Source of the DNA: Akanthomyces muscarius
Taxonomy: Eukaryota > Ascomycota > Sordariomycetes > Hypocreales > Cordycipitaceae
Length of the DNA stretch: 64,000 bases
Assembly (NCBI RefSeq): GCF_028009165.1
Contig: NW_026611618.1
Span: 1,736,001 to 1,800,000, forward strand
Direction of reading: 5' to 3'
In this document: positions 34,085 to 45,498 of the stretch, one piece after another
Position numbering within the stretch: the first letter of the stretch is position 1
Layout: each line of letters opens with the position of its first letter
Program-made: the position numbers and the translations under genes
Notes under the pieces: generated by a model
Told to the model about the DNA's origin: nothing
What the model saw: only the letters and a program-made list of their open reading frames with translations
The model's database searches: none

Positions 34085-36690
34085 GTGCAACGGGCGTCTT
34101 CGCTCAGGACTGTAACTACGAGGCGTCCAACTTCGCGAGTAAGGCAAACAGTTCTCACGGCCGACTCAAAGTTCACTGGATCATGTCCTCAGTTTCCAAT
34201 CAACCACCAAGGTGCTCTTCTTGATATGAACCTCCTTGCGTGGTATCAAACTAGCAATGCTGCTTATCCCAGCTATTTATACGTACTGCGAAATGCTAAG
34301 CTTCGTCATAAGTCATTGCCTTCACGTCAAGATCTACGATAGTGGGTCAAGTGTCTATCAGATCCAAGACTCAGTTTTTCCGCGGCTGGCACATGAGAAT
34401 CCGACCGATTCAGAACTCGAGCTCATGTCTCGAACAACCAGTTCTCGTTCTCGGTCAAGCGAAAAAGTAATGGAGAGGTGCTGTTTGACACGTCTGGCAC
34501 CACACTCATCTTCCAGTCTCAATACGTTCGCCTTCGCACCAAATTCCTTTCTGATCCCAATTTGGACGGCTTGGATGAGAGCTCTGATTATTCAGGCTTG
34601 CGACTGCAGAACATCACTGTACATTTTGGAACGCCGACTCGCCTTTTCTACCGGGCAAGCAAAATTTCTGTGGAAGCTATTCAATCTACATTAATCATCG
34701 CGGAGGCAAAGAAACACGCGGTGTCCTCTTGCTTAACGCGAACGGCATAGATGTTAAATAGACAAAGATGGGTCTGGGCAGTAGTAATTGGAAATGTAAC
34801 ACCGTCGGCGGTGCTATTGACTTTTGCTTCTTTGCCGGATCCTCTCCAGCCTGTGTCTCAAGGCAGTACGCCGACGCCACAGGATGCCCGGCCATAGTTC
34901 CATTCTGGGCCGTGAGTTTTCACCCGTGCAAGTATGGCTGTCCTAGTTCCGATTACCTCAGGACTGTTATCGCAAATGACTCCAATGCTGGCATCCCGCT
35001 GGAAGTGGTGTGTGGTGACATTGACTAAATGGACGCCACGCGGGACTTTACTCTAAACTCCAAGCATTACCCTGCGCTCCCTCATCAATGGACTGCACAA
35101 AGAAGACAAGAAATAAGTCACAATGCTCCATCCCGGAATTCAAAGAAGAATCGGATACGGTCCTTATGACCGAGGCAGGGCCAGTCAAGTATTCCTTAAG
35201 AACAAGAATGGATCTGATTATTACGGCAAGCAATGGCCCGGTAAGGTGGTGTGGCCGGACTGGTTTGCTCCCAACACGCATTTTTGATCGACGTCGGCGG
35301 ATTATGGAATGATATGAGTGAGGAGTCCAACTTTTGCCATGATATCAACTGCAACCTCAACTCCAAGCGGGCGCTTTCCGCTGACACCAGTGATGCTGCG
35401 CCATCTGCGCGTTTCCGCACTCAAGGGTGTGATTTGTCGAGCCAAGATTCTCAAAGACAGGCTAGGGGGGGGGGGGGGGGTGGGTCTCCCATGCCGAGAC
35501 TTGCTCCAACACCCGTACCAGATCGAGAACCACCGGGGCGACTTGAGCGACTCTACAATCTACAACAACATCTCCAATGCTGATGGGACATATCAATATG
35601 ACACGCACAACTTGTGCGGGTCGATGATGGCTGGTGCTACACGCAGTGCCCTCTTGCAACGTCGACCTGGTAAGCGACCGTTTATTCTCAGTCGATCCGC
35701 ATTTGCTGGAGCTGGTAACAAGGTACGTCAATATATCAGATGTATGGGGAGGATTTGGTTATAGTCGCTGGCAAATCATTTCGACCTGTGGGCAGCTAAC
35801 CGACTTCATCAAATAGATGTTGCACTGGTTTGAAGACAACTACTCTACCTGGGAGGACTATCGCTTCTCCATTGCCGAGCTGCTCACCTTCACGACCATG
35901 CACAACATGCCCATCGTCGGATCCGACATCTGCGGGTTCGGTAGCGACGCCCAGGAGAAGATGTGCGCGCAGTAGGCCATTCTCGGTGCCTTTCATCCAT
36001 TCTACCGAAACCACGCAGATGTATCGGCGCCTTCGCAAGAGTTTCACCCGCCCGGCCGCTCGTCTCCGAGTCCGCCAAAACGGCCATCGACGTCCGGTAC
36101 AGACTGCTGGACTACATCTACAGACCACTTCACCGGGCAAGCACAGACGGCAGCCCGATAGCGTCTCCCCTGTTTTCCCAATACAAAAACGATGCCAACA
36201 CGTTTGACATCCAGTATTAGTGGCTGCTTGGCGACACCATTCTGGTCCTCGCCTGTTCACGACGACGCGCAGACGGCCACCTTTTACCGCCCAGACGACA
36301 TCTGGTACGATTTCTGGTGGCAAGAGCCTGTCCGCGGAAAGGGCGCTAATATAGCCCGGCACAACTTCACGTTTGCGGATATTCCAGTGCATTTCCGTGG
36401 AGGCGCCATTGTCCCGACGCGGGTCGCTTCCAGCAATACCACCACGGCGGTTCGTGCCGAGAATTTTGAGCTTGTAATTGCTACGGGAGTGGACGGAAGG
36501 GTCGAGGGGGGCTGCATCTAAATGATGGTGAAAGTATAGACGGCCTGTACACAGATATCCAGATGGACAGGAATGGGACCACGCTGACGACGAGCGGTCA
36601 ATTCGAACATCACACGTTGATCGTTGTTGAAAGTGTGACGGTTCTTACAAATCAAGGTGGGAAAACGCAAAAAGGGTCTTGGACTTTGAA
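34085..36690 (+). pseudogene. GH31 alpha-glucosidase pseudogene
   Basis: Fragments of a secreted fungal GH31 alpha-glucosidase lie in order but in changing frames. They are HVKIYDSGSSVYQ (34330), LFDTSGTTLIF and YVRLRTKFLSDPN (34480-34560), GAIDFCFFAGSSP (34810), FHPCKYG (34920), LWNDMSEESNFC (35300-35340, with the nucleophile Asp still present), GSDICGFGSDAQ (35920, acid/base Asp), NDANTFDIQY, and DIWYDFWWQEPVRGKGAN to GGAIVPTRV (36290-36420). An intron with intact signals (GTACGTCA donor near 35724, GCTAACC branch, AAATAG acceptor near 35817) is still visible. Many frameshifts and stops exclude function. The intact enzyme would release glucose from alpha-glucans. Decay is by indels more than by transitions. 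Confidence 0.88.
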
Positions 36691-37610
36691 CTCTCAGTTT
36701 TCAGTCGGAATCTGAATCTTCAACAACGCCCGTATCCTCCAATTTGGGGTGGGGCACGCCTTTTAGGGTTGGCGCTCCCACGCACTGTTCTGACCAAACT
36801 TTTCCCTCCTGCGCTCAACTTATTGCTAATGCCCTGTCCTATTTTTCAGCCTATTAGTTAGTGGTCCTCATGAGACATTTCGACCCTACCCACATTCTTT
36901 TCAGGCTATCGTTCCGGCCTTCCATTTCCTGGCGCATAGGCCACTTTATGTTTGGCTTATCTGCGGTGACCCGCTGGAATCGTTTTGCTCCACGATTTCT
37001 GTCGTGGTTCTGGTTAGCAGAGGAATATCTGGATGCGCAACTCGTTTGTGAGCCACGTTAGCGTTGAAATTTATAGTATAGTGCTTGTAAACGCTGCTCA
37101 CTTCGGTCTTTACACAGGCTTGGCTTGAGTGGTTGCCGCATCTTGCAGCATTTCGAACCGAAGCCAGTGAGCCAGTGAGCCAGTGAGCCAGTGAGCCAGT
37201 GAGCCACAATACTGCTAAAACTAGCCAATACTCACAATGGAGTGCTATGACACCACCCGTCGCAAAACAAAAAGTGCGCGGCCATACTTGCGCCCGTCAG
37301 CGTGTTGGAAAAGGCGTTCTCTGTCTTCGTCCAGGAATAACGCGTCTGCTGCTAGCTGCTATGCACAGCACGAGTGCCAATCCCCAGTTACCATGGACAA
37401 AGTAGAGCCTGCATCAGACTCGCGCTCTTAGGCCTGCCTTTCTGCAGCCTCGACGCAAGACGTCGTGGCGCGACCTTACTGGCTGGACTCACTACGACTG
37501 CGCCACCAGTGCAGGTGCTCGCCTGGACGCATCGTCTTCAGTTTCTGCTCGTCTACTTTGACGACCGCAGTTTCTTCGCTCTTTGTGGAAGTTATTACCT
37601 CATCAGTAGC
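36691..37610. other. Intergenic upstream of NLR-2 with a minisatellite
   Basis: No supported gene. An 8-bp tandem repeat GCCAGTGA, about five copies, occupies about 37163-37205. The interval probably includes the NLR-2 promoter and leader; an open frame continues upstream of the chosen start but shows no family features. Confidence 0.5.
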
Positions 37611-40600
37611 ATGTCGAATCCCCAAAACTACACGGTCGGATATATCTGCGCCCTTAGTACTGAAGCTATCGCGGCACTAGCGTTCCTCGACGAGATACAC
37701 GGCGCGCCGGCTGAAGTGTCTCAGCATGATAATAATTGGTACACGCTGGGCAAAATCGGGCGACACAACATCGTTATCGCCGTTTTGCCGCGTGGGAAGT
37801 ACGGCCATGTGAGTGCCGCCACTGTCGCACGAGACATGCTAAACACATTTCCCAATATAAGAGTTGGACTCATGGTGGGAATCGGAGGCGGCGCTCCAAC
37901 CCCGCAGCAGGATATCCGACTCGGTGATGTTGTGGTTAGCAGTCCAGGTAACGGGAACACCGGCGTGATACAGTACGACTATGGCAAGGCAATACAGGAT
38001 GAGCCTTTCCTAGAAACAGGGACCTTGACTGCGCCACCACCCTTGTTGCTGACGGCGATCGCTGGACAAGAGATCAGGTACAAAAGTGACGGCCACCGAC
38101 TTGAGAAAGATATCGACGAGGCTTTGCAAAAAAACGAGCGGCTTCATGAAGAGTTCTCTCGCCCACCCGTCACCAGCGACAGGCTGTACAAATCCGATTT
38201 CACACATCATGACTCTAAAGCAGAGTGCAGCAACGCATGTGGGAATGAACCATCAACCTTGGTGTCGCGACATGAGCGAGGCCAAAAGCGGAGCGAAGAC
38301 AACCTCAAAGTCCATTACGGGATCATTGCAACCGCCAACACACTTATGGAAGACGCATTATTTCGCGACAACATGGCAGTAGGGAGGGGCGTGCTATGCT
38401 TTGAAATGGAGGCGGCAGGGCTGATGGACCACTTCCCGTGCCTGGTGATCCGTGGTATCTGCGACTACTCTGACTCGCACAAGAACAAGGACTGGCAGGG
38501 ATATGCAGCCATGGCAGCTGCAGCGTACGCAAGGGACCTATTGCTCCAGATCCCCCCGAACAAAGTGGCGTCCGAGGAGAGAATTGTGGAAGTTTTGAGT
38601 CATAGTCAGTAACCCAAATCCGTTGGCAGCTTTTCTGACCTGTCAAGTGCAAAACAAACTTGATGAAGTGCAGCAAGCATCACGCCACATCGAAGAAAAT
38701 TCAGAAAGAGCTTTTCATCAACAAGAAGACCATCATCGGGAGAAAATGGCATTGGCATTGACTAAAGAGCAGCAGGAGTGCCACCAAACATTCAAGACCT
38801 CTACATATGAGCAGCATAAAAACATCAACCCTGACCGTGTCAATGGGACGTGTCGATGGATCTTTGAAAACCCCCAATACCTTGCTTGGCAGGATAGTGG
38901 ACATAGCGACCTACTATGGATATCGGCGGACCCGGGATGCGGCAAGTCAGTTCTTGCCAAATCCCTCATCGACAGAGATCTGAAGGCGTGCAGTTCGGCT
39001 TCAGTCTGCTACTTTTTTTTCAAAGACAACGATGAGCAAAACAATCTTGCAACTGCATTGTGCGCTGTGCTCCATCAACTATTTTGCCTACAACCATGGC
39101 TGCTGCGCCATGCCGTGACGCCCTGGCAAAGGAACAGTGTGAAGATCCAGCAAGAGGTGGAAGAACTTTGGCGCATTCTTATGGCTTCGATTTCCGATCC
39201 TGCATTCACCAGTACGGTGTGCATTTTCGACGCACTAGATGAATGCCGACCAGGCGATCGAGCTTATCTAATAAGGATACTAGAAGCTTTCTACATGCAA
39301 GGTCGCTTACCAGCCCAACAGAATTGGCTAAAGTTCCTCGTTACTAGCCGACCGTATTTCGATATCCAGGAGGGTTTCCGTCAAGCCACCCAATCATTCC
39401 CACTTATACACGTCCGTGGTGAGGAAGAGAATGCACAAATTCATAAAGAAATCAGCCTAGTCGTGAAGATGCAGGTGGCCGAGCTAGGGAAAAGCCTGGA
39501 GCTAGTATCGGAGACACAGGAACGTTTGGAACAGCAACTTATGCGGATGGAACACCGCACGTACCTGTGGCTATTTTTAGCCATGGATGACATCCGTTCC
39601 CAGTTCCAAAACAGCCTTCAGCCTGAGGAGGAATCGATCCAATTAATCCCCAGCTCAGTCACTGCTGCATATACGAAAATATTACATCAAGTGCCACTGG
39701 ATAGGGTATCAGATGTAAAAATGATTCTCCGAATCATTATTGGCGCGCGTCGTCCATTGACGATCGATGAGATGGCGATGGCGTTGGGCCATGCCAAGTC
39801 AAGTGGCCCACGAAGTAGCAACAAATATGGACTGCGCCCTGAAGGCTTGGATACCAAAATCCGCCGTTTGTGTGGACTCTTTGTGTTTATCAGTAACTCA
39901 AGGGTCTACTTAATCCATCAGACTGCCAGGGAGTTTCTACTTAGCAACGGACAGGACTGGTTTCTGGACCAAAGTGCTACGGAGACTTTATTATCTGACG
40001 TATGCATTAATTATCTGCTACTAGAGGATCTAAACGGCGATGAAAGCCAGAGTGATAGCGACGTTCCATGTTTTCTGGAATATTCCGCAGAGCATTGGCC
40101 GGATCATGTGCGAGAGATGCCATTAAACGCAGAGAAAAGAGCTGCGACTCGGATTGATCAGCTTTACGACGTCACTAGCGCACGGTTTGCTATATGGTAT
40201 CCCATCTTCTGCAAGGCGGTGCCAATGTTGGACCACTGGGTTTCATTGATCTGGCTGCCTTCAATGGACACAGGAATACACTTCAACGATGGATCCGAAA
40301 CAACGAAAGGATTATCGATGAATCGGATGGGGTTGGGGCGAATACACTGTATTTGGCATCTAACCGAGGCCATTTCGAGACAGTTCAGCTATTGCTAGAT
40401 TACGGAGTGAACGTCGACGCACGGTGCCGCGGCCACGACACTAGCGCTCTCCAGGCCGCCTCGGGAAGTGGTCATCTTGAGATTGCTCGACTACTGCTAG
40501 ACAAAGGAGCTAATGTTGACGACGCACAAAATGGATACTCTGGCGCACTCCAGTATGCCTCAGGAGGAGGTCATATTGAGATTACTCGACTACTACTGCG

Positions 40601-41150
40601 TAAAGGAGCGGATGTTAACGCACTAGACGAATGGGATGGCAGCGCTCTCCAAGCTGCCTCAGAGGGGGGATATTTGGACATTGTTCAACTGCTGCTAGAC
40701 GAGGGAGCCAATGTCAACGCACAGCGCGGGTACTTTGGCAACGCCCTCCAGGCTGCCTCCGCTCGTGGTCATCTTGAGATTACTCGACTACTGCTAGAGG
40801 AAGGAGCTAATATCGACGCACAGGGCGGATACTATAGTAACGCTCTCCAGGCTGCCTCCGCTCGTGGTCATCTTGAGATTACTCGACTGCTACTACGTAA
40901 AGGAGCTAATGCTAACGCACAGGGCGGATACTATAGCAACGCTCTTCAGGCTGCCTCCGCTTGTGGTCATCTTGAGATTGCTCAACTGCTGTTGGATGAA
41001 GGAGCCAATGTTGACGCACAGGGAGGGCCCTATGGCAACGCTTTTCAAGCTGCCTCCGAAGGCGGTCATCTTAAGATTGCTGGACTGCTCTTTTCAAAAA
41101 TTGTAGATGAACGGGCCAGAGAAAACACTCGAAGAAGCTTTGCTGCATGA
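37611..41150 (+). CDS. NLR-2: PNP_UDP - NACHT - ankyrin, frame broken
   Basis: Exon 1 (37611-38604) encodes a nucleoside-phosphorylase-like domain (YICALSTEAIAAL, VGIGGG, IRLGDVVVS, FEMEAAGLMDHFPC), a common N-terminal domain of fungal NLRs. A 43 nt intron (GTCAGT, CTGAC, CAAG) leads to exon 2 at 38648. A NACHT-type NTPase there has P-loop DPGCGKS at about 426-432 and Walker B VCIFDALDEC near 522. About nine 33-aa ankyrin units follow (LQAASARGHLEITRLLL type). The NACHT frame ends at 40398, but the ankyrin frame is offset and open from 40194 to 41150, so the frame changes between about 40190 and 40300. No intron of suitable length and phase fits well. This may be a one-base sequencing error or a truncating mutation that leaves a PNP-NACHT protein of about 910 aa. 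Corrected length would be about 1165 aa. Likely role: non-self or incompatibility sensor. Confidence 0.75.
40260..41100 (+). repeat. Ankyrin-coding 99 bp tandem repeat array
   Basis: The array has eight clear units plus one diverged unit, 33 codons each. Neighbouring units share long identical stretches; for example, a 44-bp block at 40746-40789 recurs exactly at 40845-40888. Differences fall mainly after AAS, after LEI, after LLL and in the loop before the next ALQ. Confidence 0.85.
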
Positions 41151-41853
41151 TGTACATAACTATTAAAATGACCCCGTACCCTCAGAGTATACTCATCTTG
41201 TTGGTAAGGTATATCTCAAAGAAGGAGGGGAAAATGAGACGCAAGGGTGGAGCGGTGCCTTTCAGCTTCTCGTCTGGCTACTGCCCAATATTATTGGAGA
41301 GGCAGTGGCTGTGTCAACTCTTGGGCTCTTTCTAGGCCCCGGTTGTAATTACGCAGCAACTATCTTTGTGTGTAGCGTGGCGCACTCTCAAGTCGGTGGC
41401 GGTCTGGGTACAATCAGTGCGTCTGGAAGTGTGCGCGGAGCTGCTGCGCCGTTTTATGACTGGGTTCCTGGCGCAGGCTTTTGGCACGTTTGTGCCACCC
41501 GACTGTGATTTGTTTGTTTTTATGCTGCTGTGTTGGTATGGCGTTCCTGTCGTTGCGAAAAAGCAGGAACAACGCACAAGCTCGGATGTCAGTTTGACGA
41601 GCGAGTTTTAGCCAACTTTCGGCCCCTGAAAGCGGAGCTGTAGCAGTTATGATTTCTTTTTTGGCATATATTGTAACTACCTGCGTTTCTTGCTACTCAG
41701 TCCATGATGCTGTATCAGTTGCGCTTGTCGTCCACGTTGTTGCTTCCCATTTCCTATCTTGGTAGCTCGCCCTCAGCCCTCACAATGGTCTGCTTTTGGG
41801 CCGCATGATGTGTAAAGAACTCCCCAAAACAGTACTGATAGCCCTTATCTTAG
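41151..41853. other. Intergenic, nothing recognised
   Basis: Open frames at 41305-41611 overlap each other and have no family features. The last 60 bp includes a plausible relic intron end (ACTGAT then ATCTTAG) leading into the cysteine-rich relic. Confidence 0.4.
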
Positions 41854-41965
41854 GCTTCGGTGAAGAAGTCAGTGGCGTAAGCAACTACTGCACGGCCGTT
41901 GTCGTCTATCAGAGCAAGTGCCGTCATCCTAAAGACGTCCCTAGTACATATATAGGCCCTAGAGA
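41854..41965 (+). pseudogene. Relic of cysteine-rich module gene
   Basis: The frame after a TCTTAG acceptor reads GEEVSGVSNYCTAVVV, then KCRHPKD. This is clearly related to module 1 of the intact gene at 47447-48283 (SEEVNGVNNCCKALII, then KCLYPKD). The first Cys of the CC pair is Tyr here, and no signal-peptide exon or further modules are evident. The acceptor position matches that of the intact gene, so it derives from the same exon type. Confidence 0.65.
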
Positions 41966-42005
41966 ACTCGTCATGCGGTATTTTCAAGGGCACTTACCCC
42001 TTCTC

Positions 42006-42138
42006 CAGCATGTACATGGGCTGAGCCGAGAACATGTGCTGCTCGAGCGCGGGCTACTTCGGCAGCACGCCGGAGCACTGCGGCCAGTACTAGGGCAAGG
42101 ACTGCCAGCCTGACTTTCGGCGATGTGACAACGAGTGA
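42006..42138 (+). pseudogene. Relic of hevein-type chitin-binding domain
   Basis: The frame reads NMCCSSAGYFGSTPEHCG, then QPDFRRC, the core of a type-1 (hevein-like) chitin-binding domain. There the consensus is CCSxxGYCGxTxEYC...CQxxFGxC. In-frame TGA (in the run CATGGGCTGAGCC) and TAG (after CGGCCAGTAC) break it, and the Cys in GYCG is Phe. It begins about 40 bp after the preceding module relic and may once have been part of the same gene. Confidence 0.6.
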
Positions 42139-42411
42139 GTGAACGCAGGGTCGTAGAAAGTACCCGATATCGTTTGAAGAGGTAGCAAGGCGCGCCTTGC
42201 TATCGATCGGTGTTGTCGGTAAAATCTTTGGAGTGTTCGCCTTGGAGTATTCTCTGTACCGCAATGCTATGCGGGATCATAGCAGCGCCAATTGCAATAA
42301 ATGTAGTTCCTGTCACTTGCATCAGTAACACATTTGTAGCCATTCAACGATAGAAGAAACGGTGGATTGACTTTTACCTATCGGGAACTGTGCCAACAGA
42401 CAGTCCGTAGT

Positions 42412-42642
42412 CTACCAGCCGACAGCCTTGGCGCATTGATCGCAATAAAACAGGTTTAGTCCGACCTTTTGAAATTTAAAGTCATTCAGCGCGTCTGTGG
42501 ACATTAACTCTTCGCGCTTTCGACACCTCATGCAGGTGATTCGGTGGACAGCCGCAGCACCAGCACCACCAGGCATGGTCGATCGACCAAGCCGAGCGCA
42601 CCGTTCCAATGCGAGCTTTTCTGCCTTTTTTTGTAGTTGCAT
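42412..42642 (-). CDS. Possible small zinc-binding protein
   Basis: The 76-aa frame ends with two CxxC pairs, CMRC and CDQC, about 30 residues apart, a spacing that could bind one zinc ion. The N-terminal half is Ala- and Lys-rich. I do not recognise a family; introns or a longer upstream frame are possible. The gene could be real, a relic or chance. Confidence 0.3.
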   Translation of the reverse strand: MQLQKKAEKLALERCARLGRSTMPGGAGAAAVHRITCMRCRKREELMSTDALNDFKFQKVGLNLFYCDQCAKAVGW

Positions 42643-43654
42643 TGGGATACAAACTGCAATCTTCAGTTTGCGGCGAAAAGCAAAGAAGACGAGGAGTAAA
42701 TTCGATGCTCGTATAATTAGATTGGGCGAAGTCTATCATGTTTGGATACCCCGTGTTGACAAGGGAGTACGTGCTAATTTAAAGAAGCTATGGCTAAATT
42801 CTATCGGCCTTGTTTGGACCGACAAGACCGCATACCAGACAAACAGATGAGTGACTTCATAGCCTACACAGCCGGGCCATCTTAGCTTCGGTGGGAAGAA
42901 AACGTGTTAATTGTTTTTGCCCCAGCTCTATATAGCGGAGAATGCCGTCTGACCTTTGCGGTTGGTGATGATCGCTCAAACTCTATTTAGATATTGCGCT
43001 CAAAGGCCGATTAGCCGCTCCAATATAAACACAGCATTGAAGTGGCCCAAAAGCTTGCCGGAGAAAAAATCTCCCTAATCGGCATGTCGGAGCCTGCGGA
43101 CTTACTAAGCTGCCTAGTTATTCTTTCCCCTTTTTTAAAAGGCTGATAGCCGATGGTTGACAGTTGCCATGTGGTTTCTCCACTGTTCATGTCGCAGCCA
43201 AATCGCGACAGCCGACACCAGACAACCTTCCCTGGGTGGTGATTAGTAAGTCCAACTGTCCGACAGCAATAGCGGAGAAAATCTGTCGCTTTGACTTTTT
43301 GCTGATTCGGGAAAGCCCCTACGACGAGATGGGGGCTCACGGTTATGCGTCGAATGAAACACCTGGTTTGCTAGCCGCCTCGTGCAATCTAACCGCTTGA
43401 GGGCGAGTCAATCTTCACGTACCTTATTGACTAGTCTAATGTGAGATGCCCTGCACTCCACATGCTTCTCGTATCTTGATACGAGGGCATATTGCCATCA
43501 TTGCTTAGTTCTCGACCGTGAGGCTCTATTTGTCGATCTCACCCTCTGGCCACCGATGGCTCCAACCCTGCCGGGCTACTTTGGGCGGACAGGCATCACC
43601 ATGGCACTGCATCACGCCCAGGTCCATTATTTATGAAGAAAGATTATTGTATTA
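42643..43654. other. Intergenic, nothing recognised
   Basis: One kilobase between the small zinc-binding candidate and the 3' end of the Zn2Cys6 gene. Open frames overlap on both strands and lack features. Confidence 0.4.
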
Positions 43655-45498
43655 TCAGTAACTTAGTATACTTGTAGTGTGCTCTTCCGCCGAGGAAGAG
43701 ATGTGTCCGGCTATCCCCCATCCTCTCGAAGCTTCTAGTTTTCCGAGTACGTCTGTGACCCAAGTGGCGAGCCATGGAACATGTCGGACGTAATGGATCA
43801 CAACCCCCAACGGGAAAAACAAAATCATGGCCCTGTCGCCGACCTCATCCTGCTGGAAAAAGCAATCGACTGTTTGGCAAATCTCGAGAGCATGAGCTAG
43901 TTGGCCGCCTTGCCACGGCAAGACATCTGCATCTGTTCGTGGGCGCTGGTGTTGGCGTATATAGTGAGGGCGTAGCAACGTAGCCTCGGGCCTGCTTAGC
44001 CCGAACGTGTCGGACATTCCGGAGAGCAAAAGATGTATGACGTTGAAGTAAAGAACATCGTCAGCTCGGCTTGGATCCGAAAATCTCAGGACAGTGCTAA
44101 ACATGGGCTGACCAGTCGAGTTCAACGAGATCGAAGTCTTGGTACCTGTCGGAACTTCCCAGCAAACCTTTGGATACCGTAAGGCCCAGGCGGACCTTAT
44201 TTGCTGCAGCTCATCAATAGTTTTGATAATCTGGTCTTTCAGACGCTTTCGTGTACTGTCCATATCGTCGTCCTGGCAGGGTCCACGTTTGCGCATAGCC
44301 CTAAATGTTTCTATAATTCCGGGTATGTCGCAGAGTATATCGACCAAAGACTGTTTTATAGGTCTTTCTTCGTTTCTAGTGGACCAAGGGATAGTCTTCC
44401 ACTCTGGTCGCTCAAGGAAACAGCGTTTCCCGTCCATTATGTGGACAATAGCCTTTATGAACCCATCCATCATCAGCGTATGTCTCCTCAATTTTAAAAG
44501 CATCCACTGTCTGATTTGTGAGCTGTTGTGACTTACTATAGTGCGCCGGTTGTCTACAAACAGTTTATGTGCATTAGAATTACCAAATGCATAAGGTCCC
44601 ATCCCTTCCACCTGTAGACTTTAGGTAAGTAGCTATATTGTCATCAAGGTTAAGGCATCGGCAAATTTAGTTCCTTACCAATGCACTTAGGCCATAGCCA
44701 TGTATTTTCCATTTGGAGAGACTTGTTGGTAAGGTCATTTCATATACACTGAGAAGTGCGATACTCCACAGATTGATATACGCTTTCGTTCGATCCATAT
44801 GTTCGCTGACGGATTGCATGTCGCGGTGCAATAGCTGCAGGGCACGGCTGTATAACCGGACGGACCATTCAGCCATGCCGTCGATTCGATAGGTACGGCT
44901 AAACAAAGCTGCCGCGGAGCTCAGGCCGGAGAAGTATGCGGGGGAGCCATGATCGCAGCTTGCGAGAATAGCGGACAAGTTTGGAAGGTCGCTTTGGTCC
45001 AGACTGACTTCATGTGGATCGACCGGGAGCTTCCACATAAGGTGTGAAACGATAATCTCCTCCAGATGGGCTCGTAAGTGTAGTGGTGAGCTGACGTAGT
45101 TCGTGCTGGCTTTCATGTAAAGGTTGGCTAGAGATTTGGTGTGGTCGCCAGCTGTGTAGAGTAATTTCCTGCTTGGAGTAGTTTCCTCATGGCATTGCTC
45201 CAGTTTGGAGTAGTCCGTTTGGCCTGTAGTCATGTGGACAAACGCCAAGCGGTTGTCGCCATAGCCGAGACATGCGTAAGAACTCTTGTCGCATCTCTCG
45301 CAGGTTGGTCGGCGTTCATCTATGTTGAACATTAGTTTGAAACTGTTGTGTCGAATAGAGGATCCAGGTGTGAAGTAGTATGACTTCTCGATCAGGTAGT
45401 AGCTCACCACATTTGACTTTTCTGCGCAAACACGTTCGGCATCCCTTGCTGCGGCGTGGTTTGGCCTGTCCGGGGCGGCGTAAAGTGTCCCAAGTCAT
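43655..45498 (-). CDS. Zn2Cys6 fungal transcription factor
   Basis: Exons are 45408-45498, 44679-45319 and 43655-44611, giving 562 aa. Intron 1 (88 nt, GTGAGC to CATAG) splits the zinc cluster after KVKC and restores CRTCLRRKVKC with DERRPTCERC and SSYAC. The six Cys have spacing 2-6-6-2-6, the canonical binuclear cluster (about residues 20-47). Intron 2 (67 nt, GTAAGG to CTACAG) is phase 0. The remainder resembles the regulatory middle domain of fungal Zn2Cys6 activators, with a LFVDNRR and PEWKTIPW segment typical of the fungal_trans_2-like group. It should bind DNA in the nucleus; targets are unknown. It lies in the accessory island with no obvious metabolic cluster around it. A GTAAGT inside exon 3 tempts one to predict another intron, but no acceptor keeps frame. 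Confidence 0.82.

Noticed and set aside
40150..40400. Intron to explain the frame change in NLR-2
   Set aside because: Candidate GT-AG pairs are 19, 34 or 55 nt and give the wrong phase; a 113 nt alternative (40197-40309) fits phase but removes the conserved-looking DLAAFNGH segment.
44478..44545. Additional intron in the Zn2Cys6 gene after NRRTI
   Set aside because: GTAAGT donor is good but no acceptor keeps the frame, and the continuous frame is open.
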